From positions 26,667,537 through 26,731,536 of the forward strand of contig NC_064440.1 in NCBI RefSeq assembly GCF_023343835.1: a stretch of 64,000 bases of DNA, in the 5' to 3' direction. A program made the position numbers and the translations under genes. The stretch is from Lagopus muta. Lineage: Eukaryota; Chordata; Aves; Galliformes; Phasianidae. Below, piece after piece: positions 40,690-52,635 of the stretch (within the stretch, counting starts at the first letter, position 1; each line of letters begins with the position of its first letter). Below the pieces are notes generated by a model. That model was not told the origin of the DNA and did no database searches. It saw nothing but the letters and a program-made list of their open reading frames with translations.

Positions 40690-41019
40690 ATGTTTAATCA
40701 CTTTAAAAAGCAGCATGTTCATGGGGAGGAGGGGGGTCAGGGTCTCTCCCAGCACACATTTGTTGTCATTTTAGCTCTTGCCATCATCAAAACAAGCGTT
40801 TTTGCCTGGCAATTCTAGTGGTTATGAACCAGACACCTGAATCACTTTTTTTCCTAAACCTGTTTAGCAGCCCACCAATTTCCATTTGCAAACAACGTGA
40901 GAAGATGTAACTGCAAACGGGCAGGGGTGCTGCTCTTTGGAGGACCACCAGAAATATTGCTATTGGAGTGTCTCCTGCTCCTCCAAGGGCTGAAAAGAGC
41001 TGCGATAGTTTGAGAAGCG

Positions 41020-42290
41020 GCTATGAGACGTGCGGCATTGTGTTTGCCAGGCCTCTGCTAGGGGGCCCCAGATCGCCTCGGTGGGGCCGTGCGGGCCCGG
41101 TGCTGCATGGCAGCATTCAGGGCAGCGTGCCTGATTCAGTTTCGTTCAGAACTTCAGCGGTGTCCGAGCTGCGCTCAGTACTTCTCCACACCAGCAATGA
41201 AAAGGGCTGATCTGTTTCTGCCGCCATCACGTAAGGCCGAGTGAGTGACCCGCGCGGAGCCTCACACCGTGGGCTGTCGGTTTTGGGGCGCTTCCTTGCT
41301 TTCTTCCGTTGGGCCGGCAAACAGGTGAGGCGCGCGGCCGCTTCTCGCCCCCCGACGCAAGGAGAGCGGCGGGGGAAGGCCGGCTCCGGGCTCCGCGCAC
41401 CTCGCCCGCCGCTAGCCTCTCGTCGGAGCCAGGTGTGCGTGTGCCCTGAAACCCGAGCCGCGGGGGGAGCCGCAGCCCGAGGAGAGGAGTTGAGCGACAG
41501 GCACAGGTGCGGGGCCCGGCGGGGCCGGGAGGAGCTGCGGGGATCGCCGCGGGAGAGCAGGCCTCGGCGGGACGGGCGTTACGAGGGGGCACTTTGCGTG
41601 CGGAAAGAAGGGCGGAGGGGCACGGCAGCGGCGGTAGCGGCCGGTCGGTGGGCGGGGCCGGGCCGGGCGCCGGGGCGGGGCCGCAGCGGTTCGACCCTCG
41701 CGCCTCGAGCTGTGGCCGGCGTTCCGCCGCGCGGCGCCGAAGCCCCCGGGCCGCGCGCTTTTCTGAGCGCCGCGGCGAGGCTTCCCTCTCTCCTCTCCCC
41801 CTGGAGGTCGTCTGCCGGGCCGAGGCGGAGCCGAGGACGCGACACGTGCCCGGAACGTGCCGTGCTGAGCGGCGAGGGACCGATGGAGCCCGACGGCGCG
41901 GTGAGACGAGGCCCGAGAGCTCCGAGGCGGCTCTGGGGAGAGGGCGGGCGGCGGGGCCGGGAGCTGAGAGCCCCTTCGTCGGCCGCGAGATGGGGCGGCC
42001 CTGAGCTGAGAGGCGCCTCCCCGCCGCAGCGGCCCTCGCTGGCGGTTATGGTGGGCCGCCATTTTGTGTGCGGCGCTGCGCGGCGAGCCGAGGCCGACGG
42101 TGCCGGGAAACCCGGCTTGCGTTCGGCTTCGTTACGGCGCGGGGGACAGCCGCTATCAGCGGGTTCAGGCCCTCGGCCCTTCTCCTCAGCGGAGGGGCTG
42201 GGGCTCTGTACCATCTGCCCGCTTCCCTTGTGGTACGGTGCCGAGTGTTGCGCTAAAATACGGCCCCCGTGGGTCTTCAAACGCAGCTGA
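41020..42290 (+). promoter_or_regulatory. BOLL: CpG island promoter of BOLL
   Basis: Very GC- and CpG-rich, sharply different from the AT-rich flanks. It has two GC boxes (GGGCGGGG at 41650-41657, GGGGCGGGG at 41672-41680), a CACGTG E-box at 41843-41848 just 35 bp before the start codon, a YY1-like site GGCCGCCATTTTG at 42054-42066 and a short perfect inverted repeat GCCGGG-AAA-CCCGGC at 42102-42116. No TATA box is evident, so dispersed initiation is expected. Family knowledge: germline genes with CpG islands are often kept silent in the soma by DNA methylation and by MGA/MAX-E2F6 complexes acting at CACGTG-type sites; that this applies here is inference. Confidence 0.85.
41883..41900 (+). 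CDS. BOLL: BOLL exon 1, coding part with start codon
   Basis: ATG followed by five codons (MEPDGA), then donor GTGAGA. It parallels the human long isoform that begins MET-ES. The context has G at +4 but C at -3, so initiation strength is moderate. It sits inside the CpG island, and the 5' UTR extends upstream by an unknown length. The in-frame, phase-0 join to exon 2 (QTANETQ) supports this start. Confidence 0.85.
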
Positions 42291-45200
42291 GGGTGTCTGC
42301 TTTGGAGACGTGTGCAGCCACGAATAGCCGGAGGGACGGATGTCTGCCTCTCGATGTTGCAGGATAGGGGGGATGTTTGTTGGAAGGTGGGGTTCATTGG
42401 AGGTCTGATGTGACTGGCCGTAGGTTCGTTCAACACCAACACGAGCGTTTGCCGATTCTGCTAAAAGAGCCGTAGTCACACACTGCAGACACTGGTACAG
42501 AGAGTGCTGTGCAAACCCAAAGGGGAAAAAACATTTGGAAACTAGGCCTAGAATGTTTAATTCAAAAAGATGTTGGAATGTAGGTGAAACATCAGACTGT
42601 AGCTTGTTCAAGGTGTTACAGAATTGCTTAAAATTGAGCTCGTTTATAATAAAAATACACATGCTCATTTTTCAGCATTTACCCACCAAAAGTTTGTATA
42701 TGTTTTCTGTTCAGAGTTATTTCACTTTACAGCCTGTACTGTGTGAGATACAGGCAATCTTTGAAAAGTTTGGTTTTTGGTTTTGTTCTGTTTTTTTTTC
42801 TAATCAGCAGACTGCAAATGAGACACAAACAGAATCTTTATCTTCGTCTCCCAACGCTATGTCACCAGTGCCATTGAATAACCCAACCGGTGCACCAAGG
42901 TTTGGAACAGTTACTCCAAATCGCATCTTTGTTGGAGGAATTGATTTTAAGGTATTTTCTTTCCTCATTTTACTACTAACTGGTATTTTATAGGCTATAA
43001 AGCTCAGTAGAAGAGTAAGACTAATGATGTGTTTGCTCAGGTGGTACCTTTCATTGCAGTCTTCGAATGAACAGCAGAAAATAATGTTTAAGCCTTGATT
43101 TACATTACTGGGCTACAAAGTTGCATAAACTTCTTCACTTAGCAAGAAACTAGGAACTTTTGACATGCTGGTTTTTGCCTTTTTTTTATTGTTCAAAGGA
43201 GGTAGCTTTTTTAATAAGCAGATTTCTTAGTAAGAATGTATGGATTTTTAATTAAGCGTAACATTTAGTAACATTTTAATTAAGTGTAACATTTAATTGT
43301 AAGTTCGGTGATATATGTTGCAAACATAGCAGCCATGGGTAGCTTCAGCTCCTTCAGTGCTTTTCTTTCCATTCCCACAAAGATGGAGCTACAGTATGTG
43401 TGTTCTTCACCTACCGCAGTAATTTTTTCTTAAAAGCAAAAAGGAATATAAAAGGACTTTTCTGGGCAATTTGCAGTACAGATTTTAGTTCTCAGCTTTT
43501 GCACTTCCAAGAATTCAATAAGAGAAGTTATGGTTGGGTACCTTTTTGATTCAGTCTGAAGAGGTCTTTCTTTAGTGGTGGATGCTATTACTATTTGACA
43601 TTGTGTAGGCTTAACATTAGGCTTTCTTGGGAGTCTCACAAGTGCCTTGTCCTGTCAGGAGCAGGAAAACAAGTCCTAGGGGTGTTTCTGGTAAAATTAC
43701 AGATACCATGTTCGTCCAGATATTTGCAAACTGCACTGTGAACCTTAGGCTTTTTATTTTACCATCTTTTAACACTCTATTTCTATATCTTTGGCTTTTG
43801 AAGCCTACTGTCCTGTGCGTATACATCCTTGCTATCCGTTAAGAGTCCAGTATAACTTTCTGCACTGATGGCAGTCTTAAGAACTCTTCAAGTGTTGCTT
43901 AATGTATTTTTATCTTCAGCTATTCTATTGTGTATCACATTCTTTTTCTTGTGAAGCATCATAGCTGCTGATAAGATGCAGAGCTTACAAGCAACATTCT
44001 CCCAGAAAGCGAATGCTCTCCCAGAAATTGTAAGTTTTAAGGAAAAGACAAATCTTACCATCGATCTTTATTACCCATTATTTGCTGTTCATTGTGTAAG
44101 AATGTGAGAATGCTTCAGCTTATATAAAACAGTTCCATAGGCATATGCTATCATTTGTTTGGCTGGAATTGTTTTCCTACATAAACAGAACTTCACATTT
44201 CTCTTCAGGTGTAAGTCATGGTGATCTGCTCAGGAGGATGGTTTGGGGTGCCATTTAGTAATACTTTAACCTTTCAGTGGTGTGTAGTTGCTCAGGATCT
44301 GGTGCAGGGGGTTTCCAAGGGGAAGACATGATTACCCAATTGTATGGGAACAGCTGAGTCACACCTGAGCCACTGATTGAGCACCTGGGGAAGGGACCTG
44401 GTCAGCCCTGGAAGCATAGGTGCAGGCAGTTCAGCTGTGTGACTGGAAGGGGTGAAAGCACCTCTCTGACTGCCACTGGGGAAGGATCTCTTTCTGGAGA
44501 TCCCTCCTCAGTGAAACTTTCTCCTGTGAACCTAGAATCTTCTGATATGGGTGAGCAAGCTTCTTCCTTTTCCTTCAGAACACCTTCCTATCATTTTGGT
44601 CCTTCTGTCATCACATCTTCATTGTAATGCCATTCCTATCATACAGACCTGTCCAGTTGCTACACCCAGTGAAGTCTATTTCCTGCCTGTTGAGAGCACT
44701 CCTGTCCGTTACTGCTCCCCACACTTCTACAGCGTGGCTGTATTTTATAGTGTTGTAATGCCAGAACACTTGGAGACATGAGGAGCTAAGTCTTGTACCA
44801 TGAGTGCTCCCTGGACTTGAAGATTGCAACAAGTAAATTGCATTCTTTTCATAAAATATGTATTGAGGGAGAGTTATTCATAAAGTGTTAGCTTTGTATT
44901 CTTTCTATTTATGAATGTTACTTGAATTAGAGTTTTAGTTTTTCTTTTAATTTTTTTTTTTGCTTTTCAAACTCAGGTAAGTTCTTAATTTGCAAAAGGG
45001 ATTTTCTGCTGAATTGTATATATACTTTTTAAATCAGCAGAAGTTTTTCACTTAAAGGTGAAACAGTACTTCTTGTGTACCTAAAATAATGAAAGAATGT
45101 GGACAAGTACAGAAATAGCCTGAATGTACAGATCAGTGCAGGACAAGAAATTCTGAAATATGGTGTTGAGGACATCGTGTTTGATTTATGTTCAGAGGAT

Positions 45201-48200
45201 TAAAGAAACCTAATTCAGAGAAGGGAGACAAGTGCTCGCATTCCTTGAGTGTGCATTTGTTAGGAACTTGTCCTCCTATATGTGCACTCTGGTTAGAGAG
45301 AAGAGTTTCCTGCAAGTGGATTTAGAGCATTCTCCATTAGAAGCACCTTTTCTTACTTAATTTATGGCAGGGTTTTCCCATGATGTGCCTGCGTGTGTAT
45401 GATATGCATGCCTTCGTGTGTGTATATGTAAGTATACATGTACACAAGTGCAGAGATGCATGTATACATTTGAAGGCCTACATATTTTTCTGCTCTGAAG
45501 TCTGAGAACACTGCAGTGATTTGTCAGCAGCACTCTGATAAATTTGAAAAAAAATCAGATTGTTATCTGGCTTCAATGCATATACTTGTAAGGGGACTGT
45601 TACTGTGTAAAAACATCTGAATGTTTTAGTGGTTTTCCAGGTTACCACTGAATATGGAAAGGCAACAATTAAACAGTAATGCTGTTCTCTTGCTTTGAGG
45701 CACACGTCTATGCTCATTAATTTGTTTTTTAGTATGGGGTTATAGTTTGTGGTAACCTGTATCCAAAGTGTATCCATTAGAAGTCTTATGGAATGTACTC
45801 ATTGGCAATAACTATACAAATCAGCTTTTCTTCTTTTTTTTCCCCTCTTGATTTAATTTACTAGACCAATGAACATGACCTGAGGAAGTTTTTTGCTCAG
45901 TATGGCTGTGTCAGAGAGGTGAAGATAGTAAATGACAGAGCTGGAATATCAAAAGGGTTGGTATAGTAGATTAAGCATGTTGTGGAAACTGAAAATGTAA
46001 CAGAAAATTGCCAGACTGTAGTGAATTTTATTAATTTTTTCTTTGCTCAGAACATTATTAATACTGTGCTATTGGCCTTAGATATTTCACGTATGCAAAA
46101 ATCTTCTTGTGTTCTCTAACATTTACCTACGTAAATGTCTTTGCAACGTGCTTAATTGTTGTCATGTGAATTAAAACATGAATTAAAATGCCCTTTTGGG
46201 GATTATATATTAAGAATACATAATTTTTTGTTGTTGTGAGTCAGCGTGGGAAAGAATCCTGAGGAATAGGTGAGATGAGGCTGATTGTGCTGGAGTGCAG
46301 GGCGAGATCAGAGGTTAGTTCGTGGAGATTTTCAAAATGGGAACACAGGCAAATCTGAGAAAGAATCATGACTGCAGTAAAGGGAGGCTGGGACAAGATG
46401 TCAGTAGTGAGAGGAGAGAAAAATCTGGAGGAAGATTAAAACTGGAAGGTAAAGTTACTGTTTAAACCCACGGGGTGATGCATGGACAGGGGAGTCAGTG
46501 AAGTGGGGAAGTGTGCTGCAGCACAAGGGTAAAAAGAAAGCTGGGGCGAAAAGGAATATCTGTGGGAATCTGTATTACCTGTAAAGTTCTTCGCTGAGTT
46601 TTCTTCTTAGCAGGAAGCTCAGTAGAGATGAGATTTGGTGTCCAAATCTCCTGATCTTAGTTCAGTCCCTAGCTTACATAGATATACAAGTGGCAGACTG
46701 AGCCAAAGGTATACATGGTATATATACCAGAACTTTTTAATCAATTCTGAGAGTATTTGACACTTAAATTGCCACAACTCCATATAGAAAGTAAACGTGT
46801 TGGATAAGAATGTTTCAGTGATATTTGGGATTTCTACTCAAATCCAAGCACAAGCTTTATTGCTTGTGGCTGACAAGTGGTTGAAGAGACTCATTTTAAG
46901 ATTATTTGTCTAATTAAGATTGACTATGTCTGATTAATTATTGTCCAAATTGCATGTAGAATGTGATGTCTGTATAGGTAAGATCCCAAATGAAGGAATT
47001 ACCTTCTTGTTCTTGTGCCCTTGGTTTTGGAAATGTTTCCAAATTTGATTAGAGAAGGCAATCTAGCAAGAGCCCGTAGGTTTAGCAGTATCTCTGTACT
47101 CACATGAACATGGAGATGCTCAGAAAACATATTTTGTACTGCAAATTTTGATAGGCTGTCTGGAATGATGGAAGCTTTCAGGCTTTCTTAGTATTTTTCT
47201 GAAGTCTGGCCTTGAGAGTGAGCCGTGAACCTAAGAAATGATGCATTCAAAACTATTACAAGATTAAGAAAAACTGTTCCAATTCAGAAAGTTGCAGTTC
47301 TTTCTGTAAAACAAGACAAAACAATTATCTTCCATGTACATATTGTGTTACGTACTTTAATTGTGTGATGAGGCACTTGGTTTGCACAGACAGCACTTGG
47401 TTTAGTGACAGATTTATGTGGGAATATTGATGTGTTGTGGTGTAGTAGGAGTTCTTTATCAAAAGCCTGTTTGATTTGTTGCAACAGTTGAGAGATATAC
47501 AGTGAAGGAGATGTATTATGTCATGAAATGTGAGAGTACTTTATCCTTGAGTCTGCCACAAAACTGTTGTTTATTGTTAGTTGTGTCAAGAGTGGCAAGA
47601 ATAATTCCCAGGTAAACCATAGCTGTGTTTTGCTGCTTTGTCTGAGAACTCAATTAAATGTACTGCGTAGTGCTTAGGGAGATGTGGAGTGTTCACAGTT
47701 TTCACTGGCATAATGGGAGCTATGCTGAAAAGGCTGTATAATAATAATTTTTAAAAAGTTAGGAGTGCATCTCATCTTGGGCACTCCTAACAAATGAGAG
47801 ATCCAGAACAGAATTTCTTTCTTTTATCGATAAGAAGTATCTACATACATTCACCATGCAACACCAGTAGTCCTGCAGGTTTTGCTTAGCTGTGTAGGTG
47901 AACTACTCATTTATTGCATGGAAACAATAATGTATGACCATGTATCTAAATTAGATTAAACTAGATTAGAAAGTAGACTACTACAAGGATTATTAACAAA
48001 ATTACAGTTGTTACTACAGTCTCTATTTCTACAACTGATTTTTTTTCCCCAATAATTTCCTTTCTGATATCATTACTGTATGTAAAGTATGAACGTGCAA
48101 TATGTGATTGTGATAATGATCTTCAGAAACTTAGCTCTCTTTTTATTTAGGTATGGTTTCATTACTTTTGAAACTCAGGAAGATGCACAGAAGATACTAC

Positions 48201-51200
48201 AAGAGGTGAGTAATATTCCCTGTTACAATTCCCTTTTAAATAATTTATTTCACAGCGGCCATAAGGTATCTCTGGTTTTCTGACCTTGTTCTGCTGGCCT
48301 GCATGGATTGGTAGGTCTGTTAAGATTGGTCAATCTGTCTTCATACAATGTAGCTGATAAAATATTTAGAGAGGCAGAGATTCAAGATACCTCCGTATGA
48401 GGACAAGCTGAGGGAGCTGGGCTTACGTAGGTTGGAGGAGGGATGGCTCTGGGGGACCTCAGTGTGACCTTCTAGTACTTTAAGGGAGCTTAAGTTGGAG
48501 GGAGACTGACTTTTTATACAGTCTGAAAGTGATAGGACAAGGAGGAGTGGCTTTAACTAGAAGAAGACAAATTTAGGTTAGATATTAGGAGTTCTTTTAC
48601 TAAGAGGGTGGTGAGGTGCTGGAGCAGGTCGCCCAGAGGAGCTGTGGATGCATCTCTGGAGGCAGTCAAGGCCAGGTTGGTTGGGGCCCTTGGGCAGCCT
48701 GATCTAGTGGCTGGCAACCCAGCCCATAGCAGGGGATTGGAACTAAATGATCTTCAAGGTCCCCTCCAACCTGTGCCATTCTATGAACACAAGATGTATA
48801 TATAAGTATTCTGAATCTAGGGAAGTGAGCTGTCACTTGATATTAGAATACTTCACTTTGACATATAATATTTACTTTCTTACTCTACATGTGCTCCATA
48901 CAGTCTGTTCTTCTGATGCATGCTGATTACTCTTTATCCTTCACAGTTGCTTTCATTTGCTTTACCAGAAAATCCGTTGTTAAGATCTTGTGGGGAATTG
49001 GAAAAGATAACTGCTTTATTTTATTCTGACACGTTTGCTCATCAGAGCTGTTGTAACACCTCTAACAAATCTATTCCTGAGAAGTCTTAAACAGTGAAGT
49101 TCATTTAATGTTACGCAGTGGTTGCTTTTCCACTTAGCTAAGTTACCATCTTGATGTTCCCTCTAGAGCCTTCCTTGAGACAGGATTAGCTGTTAGGTGG
49201 TTATTAGCCTTTCAGCTCTTACTTGCAAATAGGTGCTCCATATTCTGGTTGACATATATTGGATAAATCAGTTGGTGTGGATCTGTTCATATATGCAGAA
49301 ATATTAGAAGACACGGGTGGGGGGAAAACAGAAGGCAGTATCCAAGGGTTGCAAAATGTCTTCTGCCAAATATAAAGCAAGTTTAAAATACCAGAATACT
49401 GAGTCTCTGTTGAATGTTTATGTGTTAAAATTCAAAATACAAACTGGGACATTTAGAAAAGAAATCTTGGGTATTTTCTTGGGTATTTCCAAACAGATAT
49501 CACTAGTGTAACCAGAGGAGTAAGCAGACAGAAATGCTGGGTTGTTTGTTTTTTTCCTTCTCCTCATGGATTTTGTTTTATTTCTATGAAATAGAATACC
49601 AAGGTTACCCTTGTGAACTTGGTCCAGAATGTTTGCCTGCATTGTAACTGAAAGGCTGTTCCATGTCAAGTCTTAGTGGTATCTGACTGTGTGAGACCAA
49701 AACCTCTTTGTCTGCAGCAAATGTTTCATCTCAGACATTCTGCAGTTAGGTTGTATTTTTCTTAGCCTCATTCATCCTTAGATCAGTTACGATCTAAGCC
49801 TTTTTTAGGCTATTTGAGTGGATGGTTTCCCAGTTTTAATAGTTTGTTGTAATGTAAATTATTTTGTATTTTATGCTATTGAATTTCTTCTCATTTATAA
49901 ACATCCTACTTCTTGGTCATCAATAATATCTTCAAATTTTTTTCTTAGTATTTTTCATTCCTCAAAAGTATTGAATTGCATCTGAAGAACAGACTGTGTG
50001 GAATTTCTGTAGGGGCCTCTTCTCAGTCCTGTACTACTACATCTAATGCTACCTCTTCCCATCTTTTTTTATTTTACTTTAAAGTAATCACAGCTTCTCC
50101 TATTAATATGCTTTTTTTGTAGCATCATATGTAATTTTTCATGCAGTGCCATATAGAATGCTTTGAGGAAATCCACACAAAGGAGAAATTTCCTTTAACT
50201 GAGAAAGTCATATTTGAAAAAGCAGCCTGAATTCTTATGGATCACAGAAATGAAATGAATGTGTTGGGAAGAGTCATCTCCTATTGTCTGTGGTGGAATG
50301 CAGTTGGACTGAAACTGACAACAGTTTTTTGGGGAGTTGGTTAGTTTTAAATTGGTTTAGTTGGTATATTTGCAGTAGTTAGTATTTATGAAGACCCAAA
50401 TCTAAAAGAGAAGTTTAGCTTCTACTTATGTTCAGATATATAAGTTATTATGAAGTGCTCACATGTTTCACTAAGAAGGGTTCAAATAAAGAGAATGCTT
50501 TGGTTTTTATTTGTAACTGTTGTCCAACTTTTCAATGTGATTTCAAACTATTTCTATATTTTTCTTTAATAAATAATTTTTTATTTCCTTACTGGAAAAA
50601 TTACACCTGACACTGAAAACGTCGTGGTGTAGTAGGGTAGCATTTAGAACTGAGTAGGAATCAGAAGACTGTATAACTTGTTGGTACTTAGCACTCTTTT
50701 TTTAGCTATTCTGCTATGATTTAATCTTACTAGAATATCTATTTTCAGATTCTTGTTATTTAGTTTATATCTTGTTAGCTTGGATATAAGGAAAGTAAAG
50801 TTTAAGGCAGTACCATGTCTCACATAAAATTTAAGCTTTTTATCACCTTCAGTCCTTATGCTCTGGTTCATTTTATTGACTTATTCTCATCTTTATTAAA
50901 ACAATGTTGTAATTGTGAAAAAAATAAGTTTAATCTTTACACTTGAAATTGTCCATTTCTAAATATGTTTTACTTTTTATTCAAATAGTAGAAATGGGAC
51001 TGAGAAGAGTTGAACAAACAAAAATCTGACAATTATAGGTATCTGTTACTGGCTCTATGATAAATAAGGAGTACTTGAAATAAGTGATGATTGTTTTTAA
51101 GTATGTAAAGTCTAAGATCAGGTTAAAAAAGGAGCTAGTGTGTTTCTTGTTTTACTAAGATGCATTCTAAATAAGAAGTAGTGGCTCTGTTTATTGTTCT

Positions 51201-52602
51201 TTGTTTTAAATGCCTTGATCTATGTTAAAAAACAATTATAAATACTGAATATACTATTTTTAAAAATTCTAGGCTAAAAAACTTAATTACAAGGATAAGA
51301 AGTTGAATATTGGACCAGCAATAAGAAAACAGCAAACACGGATTCCTCGTATGTATATTCACTCACACTTGTCTGTTACAGATGTAATTGCACATCTTGT
51401 TTTTAACCACAATATGCCTGATCATGCGTTGCGTTCATGCTATAGACAGAACACAGAGTAAATATGTACCAGTGGAGAAGTCCAGATTTGGCATGCCCAG
51501 GATTGATCTTCAGAACTTCTTTCTCCCCCTTAATATATATGTTTACCCTCTTGGAATGATTATTTACCTAGGGACAAGGGGAATGTCTTCTCTTAGTTAC
51601 GATGCAGAACCTCACATCTGAACGCCGCCCTCACAAATTGTTTAGCAGGTTCCCTGGTTCTCTGGGTTATTACTAGTTAGTAGCAAAATCCATCAGGACC
51701 ACTACGCCTTGCTTTGTTCAGTAGAAACCATAACGAGTGGGTGTTTCCAGTCTCCGCTGAGTTCTTGGTGTTTCTTTGCTTTAAAATAAAGGCAGGGTTG
51801 CTGAGGGTTCCTTCTTGGGCAGAGAACTATTTAAGCTGAAAACATACAAGATAGAATTATTGGTCAGATGCCTTTGTCAGGTGCCTATTTGTTACTTTGG
51901 GCAAGTATGCTGTTAAAAGTTCTGTGGGTGATCTTTCCATGTTATGGGCTTCCTTCTAGATAACATACCTTTGCCTTCCGCTAGGCACTGTTTTGTTTCC
52001 ATAATAAATTGCAAAAGGTGTAAACCACTAACTTTGAAGATAAGAGCTGCCAGCTTTTTTATATAGCAAGGCATGCTATTTTGTTATTCCTTAGTAATGT
52101 CAATAAAATCAGAGAAGTAAAATATGTTACTTGAGAAATGCAGAAGCAAATGAAGCATAACTTTGTGCTTCAGTGTTTGTCTTATGGTAGCTTTTGCTGG
52201 GGAGGGGGGGAACACAAGCATTTGAACCTTTTCTGTTTGAGGGCAATTCTGTGGAACTTTAGTTTTAATTCTGAAGATTGCTTATTTTTCGTTGTCCTCT
52301 ATTGAGATCATTCGTATGTACATATTCTCATATGCACACTACTGCTGTTGCTGCAGACATACTTCCACTTGAAAGGAAATTTCTACTCCTGTGTGCATAG
52401 GTACACTCTCCCTCTTAAGTGTGCAGAGTAGGATTTGCCCAGGAGAGTGGAAATTCTTCATTCCTGCTATGTTGTTTCTTTGCTTAGGAAATAGTTGTGT
52501 GATCTTTGCTCAGCCATCATCAAGGGGTTTTGTGTTCAGTTGTGACTTTTTGTTTTGTAGGTTGGTTGGTTTTGGTGTTTTTTTTCTTCTTCTTCTTTTT
52601 TT

Positions 52603-52635
<33 letters not shown>

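Larger units (their letters stand above)
32131..41020. other. intergenic region between PLCL1 and BOLL
   Basis: No gene recognised. It holds a CR1 tail (40441-40689), a T25 run (39892-39916), A-rich runs near 35094-35120, two CTCF-like motifs on the minus strand (34879-34890 and 35460-35471) and AATAAA hexamers that might belong to a longer PLCL1 3' UTR. Open frames at 36743-37036 and 37033-37389 encode nothing I recognise. Confidence 0.7.

Noticed and set aside
41241..42290. 349-codon open frame across the CpG island, plus 216- and 287-codon frames on the opposite strand
   Set aside because: Stop codons are rare in such GC-rich DNA. The translation is Arg/Gly/Pro/Ala-rich without motifs, is open on both strands at once and overlaps the BOLL exon 1 splice donor.
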